A DNA stretch of 64,000 nucleotides, from positions 65,825,352 through 65,889,351 of the forward strand of contig JAPFBE010000003.1 of assembly GCA_034336665.1 (NCBI GenBank), written 5' to 3'. The notes under the pieces were generated by a model. It searched no databases, was not told where the DNA came from, and saw only the letters and a list, made by a program, of their open reading frames with translations. Shown one piece after another: positions 1 through 12,935 of the stretch; positions within the stretch are counted from its first letter, which is position 1; each line of letters starts with the position of its first letter. This stretch comes from Luscinia megarhynchos (Eukaryota; Chordata; Aves; Passeriformes; Turdidae). Made by a program: the position numbers and the translations under genes.

Positions 1-1879
1 TGCTCAATATTACTTGACCAGTAAAGAAGTTCCAGCATGTGACTCCATTTGATTTTGTTCCTTTTTCCAACTTCCAGATATGGCAGGGAGAGCAGATATA
101 ATTAACACAATTCTAAATCAGAGTCAGTGATGTTATTGTAGGAGTTAGTAGCAGAGCAATATTCATACTAAGTGTGCCAATTCCTATAACAAAGCTGAAC
201 AGGGAGACTTATTTAAAGAGATTAAATGATGCAGAATAAAGCTTCCAAAAGCTGTAATTGAAAGTGACAGAAACATTAGCTTTGAAACAAGTAACATTTA
301 ATCACACAGATTATACAGAAACATAATTTTTTGTGTGTTGTTTTCTTCAATAGAATTTAATTTTAATCTGTTGAGACAGCTCATCATTTTCAGCTGCCTA
401 CTGCCAGAAGCCTGTCAGAGTATGTAAATGTACCATTACTGTGAGGAGTGGGACCTGTTCTCTCCAACACTGGCCTCAGTTTATGCATGTCTAAAATTTC
501 AGGTGCTCCTACCTGCATCTGCAGGTTGCACCACTTCTTGCCTTTGTATGCCCCATTTGAAAGGTTGAACTTCTGAACTTATGGACAAGGAGTGTAGTCC
601 CAGTGAAAGAATCATATTTGTGCAGTCACAAGCAGAACATTATTAAAGGGCAAAGGCATGAAGGAAAAAAGCACGACAAACACACAGAGTCCAGGAGAAG
701 GGTTCAAACCTTCTCGTAAATAACACTTGATTTTATTCTCCAGAAAGGAAGTCCAAACTGGATCACAGTAGCTGAAAGCAGAAAATAATTTGTGTGCAGT
801 TTGACCCAGAGGACAGAGAGAGAGAGAATCTCAATACAGTGCTGGAGTAACAGCAGCTCCTCTGATGCTACAGAACACACAGATTTACCAATGCCCTCAC
901 CCTGACTGATATGAAATCGAGCTCTGTATTTGCAGAACGTGTAAGCAGGAGAAAATGTGACCTTCAGGAAGACTGATATGAAATGCCTTTGCCTCCTGGG
1001 GACTCAGAAGGGCAACAGACAGGAGGAACTCACGTTGACACTAACCTGCTGCTTATAGCAGCCAAAAGTACATGTGAAAGCATGTCAAAAACTCCAAGCA
1101 CTTTGGATGGGTTAACATCAATTTTTTTTAGCTTATTTGCTCTTGTTATAAAACCTGCTTGAAAGTGAAGCCAGCCATCTAGAAGCTTTTAAACAACAAG
1201 GTGGTAGGGGGAATTTTATTTTATTTTTCTCTAGAAGTGTTTTTCTTTGCTAATATGGAAGTTTAAATAAATAGTATTCACCTGCGTTTCCTTCTCAGCT
1301 GATTACAAAGTCTGAATTATTTGGAGATGCCTTTTATTTTAGAGAAGGTCATATCAGCAGTTCAGCATGGCCAGATTTTAAGAAAACAAGTATTTTGCAT
1401 ATAAGAGCAATTTCTTTTGGCTGATGGTGAGACTGTTAAAGCAGAAGCAGTTTCAGTGTGAATTGCATTCAGGGATCAGATCCTGACCAGGGCTGGGACT
1501 GCTCTGATCTCCCCTCCTGCCCCACAGGTCAGGCTGGGGTTTGTTCTGCTCCCATGGCACAGGTCTGGCACTGATGACTGAGCACCAGGGCGGGTAAAGT
1601 TTTGATAAAGGAGCCAGAAGTTCAGAATAAACGATTAATTTATCTATATCCAAAGTAAATGATGCTATCTTCAGGGCAGGGACTGTCTTACCACGTTTGT
1701 TTGCAAATGTTTGAGCTTTTCACCCTTTGTCAGTAATAAATGATAACATTGCAAGGAAGGAAAATGGACTTCAGAAAAGACTGCCGGCTTAAAAAGAGCA
1801 GCCAGAGAGATTAGGCCTTACAGGCATAGCTTTAATGGTGGTACTGTCACTGAGAGAGACACAGGCTCTTGCCAAAGGG
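1..1879. other. Unique non-coding DNA
   Basis: No gene, RNA gene or dispersed repeat is recognisable. The sequence is A+T-rich, with short open frames only. It contains a minor (AG)6 run at 815-826 and a short perfect hairpin at 695-715 (7-bp stem, 7-base loop). If the minus-strand ORF at 2193-2522 were real, the region just below 1900 would be its 3' flank. The plus strand reads TTTATT near 1898, which is AATAAA on the minus strand. Confidence 0.6.
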
Positions 1880-2192
1880 CTGTTACAGCACCCTGTTTAT
1901 TACAGTGTTCAGTACAGGACATGTAGTCACCCCAGCACGGAGTAACACTCGCTATATTGTGCTCAGAATGAGTAATGAACATCATGTGAGTACGGAATGT
2001 ATCAGATCTTTCCAAATCTGTGTCTGGGCAGGCAAGGGGCTTGGCTGCCTCTCTCAGCAGGACACTCCAGCTACTTTGTGCTGCTTTGGTGGCACAGTGC
2101 TGCTCGGAGGTTTTCATGACTGGCTGCTTAGGAATGTTGCTTGTGTGAGGACAAAAGCCACTGATGGACAGGAAATCCAGCATGATTTGGTC

Positions 2193-2522
2193 CTAGTGTC
2201 CCAATGTCACACGCAATTTGATTGTCTCAGAATCGAGAATCTGCAGGGGTGTTGACAAGCTACTGTTGTCCCTTGTGCACCACATTTTTAACTGAGGGTT
2301 GTTGGCTGCAACTGTGATCAAAAGGTCATAATTTTTGATTTCTCCACAGCTATTGATGACACCAATAGAGGGATTTCGCCAGATGACATGATATTCATTA
2401 TAATGCAGAAGCAAAATCATTCCTGTGTGGTACTCTTTGCTTCCCTTGTTGATGTGGCCCAGGTGGTGGCTGGATCTCTCTGGACATGCCTGGGTCATCA
2501 GACACCAGAAAGCACAGTGCAA
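2193..2522 (-). other. Unidentified coding-like ORF, possible terminal exon or pseudogene
   Basis: A minus-strand frame of 109 codons ends in TAG at 2193-2195. The last 75 or so residues look protein-like: a short hydrophobic stretch (GMILLLHY), mixed polar and aromatic residues (VIWRNPS, KMWCTRDNSS), and a possible N-glycosylation sequon NSS. I do not recognise the family. A moderately pyrimidine-rich stretch ending in CCCAG lies just upstream on the minus strand near 2489 and could be a splice acceptor, so this could be the last exon of a gene reading leftwards. An AATAAA on the minus strand near 1898-1903 would then be a candidate polyadenylation signal about 290 bp after the stop. The same DNA is also fairly open on the plus strand (1869-2255). 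A chance frame or a decayed retrocopy is equally possible. Everything beyond the open frame itself is inference. Confidence 0.25.
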
Positions 2523-4381
2523 AGAATGCAGAATGGGAGCTGACTGTCTCAGGGACGGATGTGCCTGAGGTCTGTGCTTTCCTCCTGTCCTCTTGTGGCA
2601 CCATTATGGGGAAATCTATGAACCTGGAGCACTTCTGAATGCCAGTGACTGACATTCATTCATGAATTGGAGTGCTAAAGACCTGGTCGTACCTAGAGCA
2701 GTAAATCTAATTTGGTTTGGTACCAGTGAGGTAAATCCAAATTGGTTTCATACCAAGGCCTCCCATAACTAAGGTCTGTGATTTTGGTATTGCAAAGACC
2801 TGGGCAGCTCTTGCAAGGTGAGCTGGTGACACTGAACAATCACACATCTCCCACTTTTAGGGCATGATGTAAAGACAAGAAATATCTGCAAACTTTGAGG
2901 AATAGAAGTGAATTTGGAGGATAAAGGATAAGGAAAAAAGGAAATGTGTGACATTTTATTTATCTGTGTGGAGAGAACAACCATTATGTCCAACTTTGGA
3001 TAAACATCTACTAAAGCTTCTGAACAACAAACTAGACAAGGGGGAGCTGTCATAAAAAACTAGAGTGTATTTCTATAAAGAGTCTTATTTATCTGAGGTG
3101 ATAAAAGAAAAGTTGATTAGAAAAGCTTAATACTTTACTATATCAGTTTTATAGCAGAGCAGCTGCCCATAAATTCAGTGGAATTTCACCACCATTAAAA
3201 AACAGAGTGGAAGAAAAAAGACATTCTGAATTCAAAGAGAAAACAAGATCAAGGATTAGTTTGCTTATTTTGATAATAAAATAAATGCTGCAAGAACATG
3301 GAACATATGATTAGGTTGGAAAAATTAGCAATGCTATTTGAACAGAAATGTCATTCCTGATAAATTCACTGCTTAGTAAACTTTTCAAAGAGTAAGAGAG
3401 TGATAATTTCAACTGTTGGTTCTTCATGTTAATAAACACTTTGCTATAGAATCTGCTATAAATGTCATCCATTCACTAAAGGAAGAACAAATACTTAGCT
3501 ATGAAGGGACACCTACTTTTCTGAAGTAGCATACTTCTACTGAGTTATATCAGCCTTTTAGTTTAAAAACTCTTTTGGTTCCTGTTTTAAAATATTGACA
3601 AACTTTCCATTCCACATAAACATCTAAACTTCCTTAGTAAAACAAATCACTATACAAAAATTAAATTTTTTTCCTGTAAAATCACTTTATAAACACTTTC
3701 AAAATCTGCCAATCTAGCCATTTCCCCAGATGTCTTGTTATATCTTAGTAATTAAATTGTAGTCTCTGAGCTGTCTTTTTCATAGCTAAGTTTACAGGAA
3801 ATGCATCTTCGTCCTTGTCTAGCCTAGTATAAAAATGTTCTTCTGGGAATGCAGTTGTATTTATTGATTTTTCAGAATTTGTAATTCCTTTCAAAAGAAA
3901 TTTAGTTGGCTCTTTTGAGCTTTCGTGAACTGATGAAGGCAAAAAACAATAATGATTTGAAAAGATATTTCTAGGGAATTTTGTGACATGATAAGATTTG
4001 GCACAGAATCTGCATTACAAATACGTTCTCCTTGGTATGCCCATACTCTTTGCAATATCTAGTTACAAATAATGGCATTGCTACATTCTTTGTTTTATAA
4101 AATGTGTCTGACTGCAAGATCTCACAAACAATCATGCTGTGTTTAAAGCAATATGCATATCACAAGTGCTAATGTGAAGTATCTTTGCAATCCCACATCA
4201 AAAAGCCAGAGCAGTAGAGAAGATAATCACCAGATTTGGGCTCTTGTGAAGTAAGAGAACTAATCCCAGCATTCTGCTGGGAGATGAGCTTCTAGCTTCC
4301 TTCATGTCCCTGTTTAAGGACTGATAGTGGAATCTTCCTGCCTGACCTTGATGTCAGAGCAGCAGGCACAGCAAGGCACCT
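2523..4381. other. Unique A+T-rich non-coding DNA
   Basis: Stop codons are dense in all frames. I see no repeat, RNA gene or GC-rich element here. Confidence 0.6.
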
Positions 4382-7300
4382 ATGGCTTTTCTGTTCTTGG
4401 TGACTACTTACAAAAGCCTTGAGCTGCACGTGGCTTTTTGTTTCCCAGCAGATGCCCCTTGCCCAAGCACAGTCTCCAGGCAGGCAGGGAAATACTCTGC
4501 CAAAGCCACATCACTGGGAGTGCACAGCAAGCCTGGCACTGTACTCCTGTGCCCTTGCAACCATACTTTCCTAGGGACTCAGTGCCAAGGCTTTGTCCAC
4601 AGCAGAGACCCCCAAGGCACCCTCAGTGCCTGGCAGAGCAGTGAAAGGGGCAGCAAAGCCCACGGGCCACCCACAAGCTGCCACTGCCCTCCTCTGCCAC
4701 TGTGGCAGCCAGGGCTGGCCTTAGGGACCCACAGCCCTACCTTTGCAGGGCAACCCAAGAAACCAGCCTCATGGGATGGGAACTGCTCATATCACCTCAG
4801 CTGGACTGCATTTACCCAAAGGTTTCAGGGCTTGTTTTCCAGGATCTTGACATATAGCTCATGTTGGATGTGGGGGCCAGGTTAAAGCTTCCCATACCTT
4901 GGACTAGTATCTCAGCCAATTGAATGTGGCAAGAGGGAAGGAGAAAGTAGTCTTCCTCTCCTGATGACATGATTTCACATGGAAACATTACTGAGAACCC
5001 AAGGCAGCAGACTTCCAAGAGGACATCCAACCCACTGGATTAGAGATGCATCCTGACACTCACACTCATGTTTCTGTGTCTGTTTGGATGTGTCAGAAAA
5101 AAATCAACCAAGTACCACAAGAAGGACAAAAGCAGTTCCCTCTTAAGAACAATCTAGAGGCTTGCCATTAAGTTAGACTACCAATAAATTTAAAACTTTG
5201 ATATCATTCTCTTGGAAAGCTTATTTATTCAAGTGAATTTGTGCTGGGATTTCCAAAGAGAATTTTCTCTAATCTGGAGTACATCACATTTTCTACAGAT
5301 ATGCACCAATCCTTCCTGTTAGAGATGCTTGAAGTGTCTATATAGTCAAATTAAATGGAAATCAAGAGTCTCAATGCTTTTTTACCAAATATATAACGGC
5401 TTCCCATCCAAATAAAAATATGTTTCTGCAGCAGTGACCTCCTGAGTCATTTGACTGAATATTCTTCATTTATGCAGCTGCGTCCTTCCCCAATTGCCTC
5501 TTAATCATGCAAAAAAATTCAGTGTCTGCTTTGCATTAAAAAACTACATCCACAGCAGGTCTTAAACTGCTGTACATTCAGTGCAGTGTTCTTTTCTGAT
5601 GCAGTGATTGCAGCACTTTTTCCAGTTTTGCTAGTGAAATCAGGAGAAGAAACTTTGTGTCAGTATTGGCTGGGACTTGTTTTCATCCAACTATTTGCTT
5701 TTCAACATGCATGTTTCTCAGATATAAAAATATATGCTTTTCCAGCATCACTGAGAAGCTAACATGGACTGCAATACAATTTGCACAAGATCTCACTTTA
5801 CTGCTTTTTGTTGTTGATGCAGACCATCTTAAATTATTGTGAGATTATTCAGAATGCTGCGGCTTTTCAAAGTTGATTTTCTCTTAAAACATTGCAGCAA
5901 TTTTGTTCCATACTTCTTGTTTTCCATTTGATAATTCAAGGACTTGGATAGAATGAATTAAATATGAGTCATGTACATTATGAACTATTCCATGTATTGG
6001 GAACACAGATGTTTACTGCCATTAATTATTAAAATCATTTTGGCATGAACTTTGTTATAACCTTGAAATGAGCAAGCTGACGGAGAATATGAACAAATGT
6101 AAAGCTTTTCCATAGCTCTGAAATATCTTTCTCTAGGAAAAGCTGCAGAAGTATTTTAAAAATAAGTTCAAAATTATCAGAAGAGTAAACCAGAAAATGT
6201 TTTCCATCCATGATAAGAGCTAAACTGGGTTCATCTGTATTTCAAAAAAACAGAATTCCAAATCTTTTCTTGTCCTTGTGTGTTTATCAGAAAAGAGAGA
6301 TGGTCTGAATAGCCTATTGTTAGTAACAAGCTTTGCTTCATCAAGTCAATAAATGGTTGAGTTGTTATATCATGTAGTTTCAGTTCATGAATTGTGCATT
6401 TGTTCCAGCCTCAACAGACTGAGAGTGCCTGTTTACAGGCTGCAAACTTTTCCAAGTTCACAATTTCACTTTTTTAAAAAGAAATTAAATGTAGCACCAA
6501 TTGCTAAAGAAGAGAAATCAGCGTGATAGTTTGGCTAATTTGGGATGCTACACAGTTGAGTTTGTCTCAAACTTGTGAGTGGCAACAAATCTTGCAAGGA
6601 AAACTTCCCAAACTCACTCTTTTCTTTAATATAATAACTACCTAAGCTAACTGTTACCAGTGTCTTAATTTGAATGGTACAACCAAGCAGATTTTAGGAG
6701 ATTATCAACACCTTTGATCTCTTGATCCACATATGCAAACCTCTTTGATGTCAGGTGGAAACCCAGCATGAATAAAAGACTGCCTATTTTCTGAGCAACA
6801 GAGGCTGATCTGGAAAAGGTCAGGCAGAGAAAACGGACACATAAGTAAGCCAAAATTATACTAAAAAAAATAAATCCCATCTTTCTCTAACTGGCTAAAT
6901 GAACTTTTCTGAGGCTATTTGCTTTGCTTTGTTATGCTTTAGTGAAAGTGAAATACAATGCACAGAGAACTGTGGGTGTAGCATTTCACTTCCTGGCTTT
7001 GACATTTCTGGTGGGTTATTACTGCTAAATATTTGTGAGTGTTCGTGACCTTCAGAGCTCAAAGAGCTGCCACCGGGAGGTAGATACACACAGAGCCACA
7101 ATCAGTGCAGCATTTCAGGTACCTGTGTTAGCCCTGCTAGCTGTAACTTTAATTTCCCCTGGGAAGAGGGACAATTCCTCCCTTCTCAGGAGGTGGGGTG
7201 GTTTTGATAGTACTGGGGTGGCCCATAGTAGGGAAATACCCCAGAACAAACAGGGGAAAAAAATGTGAAGAGGGAACAGCACCATTATAGTAGATACTTA

Positions 7301-10300
7301 AAGAAAATTATTTCCTTATTGTATTTTACTGTGTCTCTCTTCTTGCCCTAAACAAAGGAATATTTTCCATAGCTTATGTTTTGGGGCACAATAATTTTCA
7401 AGTGTTTTCAAGTAAAGAAAAAATTCTGCCAACTGATGTGAACATATTTATTCACAACATTAAGAGCTGTTTGTTAGGGATGTGCTATTTTTAATCCCAT
7501 TTCTGGCCACATTCTCCTAGAAGCTGTTATCTTAACTCTGAAAGGGAAAAAAAAATCAGTCCTAAGGTAGTCAGATGACAGATGCAAACTGGCCATTCTT
7601 TCCCTCCTTCAGCTGCTTATAACACTCACTGTGGGTCTGCAGACTGACAAGTTTCCTTGGTCCTTCCCAGCCACAGTGCTGAGACAAGGTTTGGTCCTCA
7701 CCATTACAGTGCCTGTATTGCTGCTTTATAATTAGAACATTTATCATTTACAGAGAGTATTGCCATGCTATCTAGTGTCTGAAAACATCCCAGTAATGAT
7801 TTCAGACTTGTGAGGGCATTTTGCAGTACAGCAGAAGGAATACTTGGTAAGATTGCTGTGATCTAGGCTGTTCCATTTAGGATCTTTTAGTCTTAAAAGG
7901 AGTATCCCTCAAAAGCAGGTTGGTTTTTTTTTTAATAGTAATAACTCAAAGTTTCAGATATTCCTTTGACCATGAAATGTCAGGGAATGAATGGCAGTAA
8001 AAGGACAGTCTTGTAAAGCATCTAGCAATGCTGGAAAAGTGGATGCCAGAATCTGAATTTGTACTCACATATGTTAGGATGAGAAGTCACCAAAGCCCAG
8101 ATACACAGGGACCCCAGCATGATGACATCCCACCTGACTTTCCAGTGCCACCTCAGAGGCAGAAATTTGCAGTTCTGAGTTATTCACCTCAGTTGCCTTA
8201 TACAGCTGAGGAAAAGAGTTAGGCACCAGACTGTGGGATGTACAACAGCCAGGGTGCCAGGCAAAGGGATGCAGGGAAAATGCTGAAACAAGAGATGAGT
8301 CTTAAGTTCTCTCTCCTTGTCCCGGGGCTTCTGACAGCTGAGTGAGAGGGGTTTATAGCTCTGAAAACCTGCAGCCACACAGCTTAACTGGGATAAAAGA
8401 AGATGCCTGCAGTAATGGAATCATTCCCCACCTTACACAGATGATGGACACCATTTCATGGGGTGCTCATTCGGGTGACTTTGGAATAGCAGCAGGCACT
8501 GAACTCCCTGCTTTGTGCTGAGCTCAGTGCTGCTGGCACGGGCTGGGTGTTGTGTAACCATCCCTAATAAACAAAGGATTCTAGGCAGCCCACCAAATAG
8601 TTAGAGAATGCCTAAACACACCGTGAAACAAAATATCTGCTGAGACACTCATCTCATCCAAGATAAGAAGGCCTCTGGGAATACACATTAGAAGTACTTT
8701 AGGTGCCTAAATAACTTTACTGATGACAGCTTAGGTGCCTTTCAGGTATGCTTGCCACAGGCAGAATTGTTGTGACTCACTCCCTTGAACGCAGGCATCT
8801 AAATTCTGCTTGAGCTATGCCATAGGCAGATAAAGGCTATTGGAATCTTTTCCTATTTGAATTGATAAAAATATCTTGGTTCAATAATATGGCAAGGATT
8901 CAAATGTGTTCTGGTTTTTCTATGTAAAGGAGTAGGAGGTAATGTTTTGGATTTTCTAGATTCCTTCATTTTCCTAACATAATTGCTAGAATAGGACTTA
9001 AATTAATCCAGCACTTCCAAAGTGCTTTTCATTGATTTGACCACAGCTATGTGTTAAAAAATTTACAATTTCTGGACAGTATTTCAGGACTTCTTAAGTT
9101 GCTTTGCCAGCTTTTCTTTTGCAAACATGATTCAGAGGCCAGATTTTTGTTGTCCCAGAATATTGTTTCAGATAATATCTAGGCACTGTTTTGCATTTTA
9201 TATATGACCTTTACACCTTATTTGCCAGACAAGCACCCTCAGCTTGTACAAATTCCCCACAACAATGGAAATTTAGCTATAACATGAAAGGCATCTCTGA
9301 GTGAATGCGCTGATTTCTAAAAATTGGAAAATAGTTTTCTTTTTTGTCTGAAGTGGAGTCTTTTCATTAAGAGCTGGAGCTATAACTTGGGGCTGGCTAT
9401 TTTAATGGTCCTACTGGAGACAGAGCAAAAGACAAAGGCTGATCATCTACACAGAGCAAGACTATGCTGTTAGCACTACAAAACCCAGAAAAATAAATAT
9501 GTTGCCATAGCCTAGGATTTTGCCTGGTTTGCAGCAGTCCAGTTAAATAAATTCTGCATCCTGCTGTGCCATATGGGCAATTGGTTGGTGGCTGTAGCTG
9601 CAGCCATGTGATTTATTAGTGCTACTGACACATCCTTTTGAGTGGATGTATAACATTTCTTTCACTGGAAGTTGTTCTTTGCCCACACAAGCACACAGGA
9701 AATGTTAGCAGGACTGCATCTTCTCCCAGATCAAGTATCAGTGGTGAGTTGTTCCACATGTGTCTCTGTGGTGTTTCACATTGCTAAGGCAGTAAGCAAT
9801 GAAGTGGGAGCACATCCAGGTTTTTGTGGTGATGGCTGTCCCAGGGACAGGGGAGTCTTGGGGGTGGCAGGAGCCCACTGCTGCCATCCTCCTCCTCCTC
9901 CAGCTGGCACGCTGGCAGTCAGGGATCACAAGGTGGTGCTCTTGTACTTATGGCAAATTATTTGATAGCCAACACTTGAGGTGCCTGAGGCTGTCTGTCA
10001 ACCTTCTGCTACAAAGGAGGAGCTGAGCTAAGCAGCACTGCTGGTGGTTGGATGCCTGCTCATTCCACAAGAGATTCCTGGTGAGAGCAGCTCTCCAGGG
10101 ATGTGCTCCCTGTGTAAGAAAAGGTTAAATGCTGCAGCTCACAGGATCGGAATGTGCTGCCATACAGTGACATCTCTTCTTGGTGCCTCATCAAAAGACA
10201 TTCTCTCGAGCAGATGTCATAAAATCTGGGCTGAATGCTTCCTTCATGTTTGTAATTCTCCAGTGGGAAAAGAAGTAGACCCAGAAGATGTTTTATATAG

Positions 10301-11837
10301 GCTAAGGATGTTGCTATCTCTTTCCATCCTCTTTAAAGCTGAGCTCACCACTCCTCGCCTAAATGAAATCCTTTGGCCTTGTCACACACTGGTGTGGTAC
10401 ATCCCATTTAAAGCAGAATATTCATCTTTTTTACCCAAGCTGGACTCTGCATTTTACTTCATGCGTTTCTCACTTATCCATTGTCTTTTCCCCAAGGACT
10501 TCTTGACTGTGAGGATGACACATTAAAGAATTTGTGATATCACAAAGGTCTTTTGCAGAGCTAGTACCAGGACTCTAGAAATCATACAAAGGTAATATCT
10601 CAGAGAGCAAGAAAGGTATTAAACATGGACAGTGGCTCTGGGACTGTGTTTAAAGATGATGGAGCATCTCCTTTTCCTACAAATCTATCAGGTGGGTCAT
10701 ATTATAATGAGCTGGTAGGAGGCTTTTTCAGGAAACTGGAGGATGCAGCAATCTTGCAGTTAAGAGCAATTGGATTACAGAGCAGGCTGCTGTGATTGCT
10801 GCCCGTTGTGTACCTGAGTGAGAACTGAACATCTCACTCCACATTTCTCTGAGCATTCCCTCTTTGTACATCCTCCTTACTACAAGTAATAGACTGTGAC
10901 TGACAGGAGTTTTTCTGTACAAGAGAAAACACATTGCTGAGAGCTCTGAACTGTACTGGAATAAGGCCATGGGTCTGCAGTTTCAAGCTACATACTAGAA
11001 TATAGAAACCCCATGCTTATTACTTTTGTTTTTCTTTGAAAATTTTCTCTCATTTTCATGTTGAGTTATCCTCTTAGTGCTCTGTATTTCATAACAAATT
11101 CTGTGTGCCCAACTTTTAGATATTTCTTGAGTATTTCAGTATGACTGTGCTGAAGTGAGGCACATTACCACCAGTAATTCATATGCATGGAAAATGAAAA
11201 TAGTACTGACTTGTACAAATTTGGTACAAGATCTTCTACAGTTAAAATTTTCTGCAGAAGCTGTTACTGACAACTTTGCTGCAAAGAAATGCAGAGAGAA
11301 TTTGAGCTTGCTGCAGCATTCCGAAAAATAAAAAGGGTTATGTTAAGAACAAAGCAGCTTTTCTGTCTCTCACCCAATAGAATTTCTTGTTCTTATGACC
11401 ACCACAGTCTGATTTTAACACCAATGTGACAGCATTTGCCGTCTCCTCTCAAAATGTTCTCTCTAGCTAAAGGAAAAATTGCTTGTATTTTCTGTGATCT
11501 TGTTATTTGAGGACACTGGAAAGAGCTGTGAACAATATGATCTCTACTTGCTAGGATAGACAATGTAAATGACAAGGTCAATTCTAGTTTACAATCTATT
11601 GGATTCTATAAATGCTACTACACTGACTGAAGCAGCCTGCAGTAATAATATTGAAAATAGAGTTGAAACAAAATTTGAGTGTTTATTGGCAATGAAGTGT
11701 TCAATGTGATTCTAAACTTCAAATAACGTATCAGGAATTTTAATGCATCCTGCCACACTTCAGGATAGGGTTATAAGTAATAAAAAAAGGCTACAGCATT
11801 CAAGCATATAAACATGCACAAGCAAATGACCTGAGTG
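4382..11837. other. Unique non-coding DNA with a GC-richer patch
   Basis: About 4440-4760 is GC-richer than its surroundings but CpG-poor, and its open frame resembles no protein I know. The rest is ordinary A+T-rich sequence with no recognisable repeat. A small (CCT)n run lies near 9888-9901. An ATG-less open frame at 10044-10526 shows no domain or motif. Confidence 0.55.
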
Positions 11838-12706
11838 TACCTTCAGCAAATTTGCAGGTGGTACTAAGCTGAGTAGTGCAGTTGACACACCCCAGGAATG
11901 GAATGCCATCCAGAGGGACCTGGAAAAACTGGAGAGGTGGCCCATGGGAACCTCATGAGGCTCAGCAAGAGCAAGTGCAAGGTGCTGCACCCGGGTTGGG
12001 GCAACTCCCTGGTACCAACACAGGCTGGGGCATGAACAGATGCAGAGCAGCCCTGCCAAGAAGGACTTGGGGGTGCTGGGGAATGAGGGGCTGGATGTGA
12101 ACCAGAAAAGTGTGTGATTGCCTCCCAGAATGCCAGTCATGCCCCAGGTGCACCAAAAGAAGCGTGGCCATCAGGGTGAGGGAGGGGATTCTTCTCCCCT
12201 ACTCCACTTTGCACTGCTGGATCCAGCTCTGGGGTCCCCAGCACAGGAAGGATTGACCTGTTGGAGCATGTCCAGAGGAGGCCACCAAGATAATTAGAGA
12301 AGTGGAGCACCTCTCCTATGAGGAAATGCTGAGAGAATTGGGATTGTTCAGCCTGGAAAAGAGAAGGCTTTGGAGTGATTTAATTGTGACCTTCCAGCAT
12401 CTGAAGGGAGCTTACAAGAAAGATGGAGGAAAATTTCTTACAGGATGATGCAGAATGGCTTCAAAATGAAAGAAAGTATGTCTAGATTAGATAGTAGGAA
12501 GGTATTCTTCGTTGTGAGGGTGGTAAGGCACTGGAACAAGTTGCCCAGAGAAGTTGTGGATGCACTGTTTGTGGCCTGGTCTAGTGACTCTGCCTATAGC
12601 AGAGGGTGGAAGTAGATGATCTTTAAGGCCCTTTCCAACCCGAGCCATTCTATGATTCTATGATTCTATGATTCTATGATTCTATGATTCTGTGATTTTA
12701 TGACCT
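11838..12706 (+). mobile_element. CR1 LINE, 5'-truncated, 3' part of ORF2 plus 3' UTR
   Basis: This is the 3' end of a chicken-repeat-1 non-LTR retrotransposon in plus orientation. The homology begins at the CR1 segment that encodes the C-terminal part of the reverse-transcriptase ORF. It continues through diagnostic 3' blocks (around 12282 'ggccaccaag', 12345 'gttcagcctgg', 12540 'gttgcccagag', 12628 'ggccctttccaacc') and ends in the tandem octamer tail. The ORF is broken by frameshifts and stops, so no functional protein is encoded. Only about 870 bp of a family whose full length is several kb is present, which is the usual 5' truncation from incomplete reverse transcription. The element is strong evidence for an avian or other sauropsid genome. 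Boundaries are judged by eye and I did not identify target-site duplications. Confidence 0.92.
12647..12702 (+). repeat. CR1 terminal octamer array (ATTCTATG)n
   Basis: Five perfect ATTCTATG units at 12647-12686 are followed by two variant units, ATTCTGTG and ATTTTATG. This is the characteristic 3' end of CR1 elements, which is used in target-primed reverse transcription. As I recall, CR1 copies often carry only a few units, so seven suggests modest expansion by slippage. Confidence 0.93.
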
Positions 12707-12825
12707 TGATTGTCCCTGGATGTGTAATATCAACAAGACCTACCTCGCTATCCCTCATTTGCTTCTTACTTTCTTTTGTTTCTCTTCTTGAATGCAAATC
12801 CTTCAGATTCCTGTAAACATTTAAT

Positions 12826-12935
12826 GCCAGGCTCGATCAAGCTCTGATCTAGTTGAAGATGTCCCTGCTCATTGCAGGGTGGTTGGACTAGATGAGATTT
12901 AAATGTCCCTTCCAACCTGAACTATTCTACATTTA
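12826..12935 (+). mobile_element. CR1 LINE 3'-end fragment
   Basis: A short, diverged CR1 3' UTR fragment in plus orientation. The recognisable blocks are 'gatgtccctgctcattgcag', the GGTTGGACTAGATGA block and 'tcccttccaacctga', followed by an eroded ATTCTA end. It lies about 120 bp after the larger CR1. That gap is not recognisably CR1, so this is either a separate older insertion or the tail of an element that the larger copy interrupted. Confidence 0.8.

Noticed and set aside
695..715. tRNA T-arm lookalike with loop GTTCAAA
   Set aside because: The stem is 7 bp, not 5 bp, and no acceptor, D or anticodon arms can be drawn around it. It is a simple hairpin.
4382..4885. ATG-initiated 167-codon plus-strand ORF
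   Set aside because: It lies in a GC-richer patch, has no recognisable domain or splice context, and includes composition-driven stretches rich in Pro, Ser and Cys. The length is within chance for such a patch.
10044..10526. 160-codon plus-strand open frame
   Set aside because: It opens on GTG, not ATG, and I see no family motif, promoter or acceptor.
11876..12171. Open frames on both strands inside the CR1
   Set aside because: They are out-of-frame shadows of the decayed CR1 reverse-transcriptase region.
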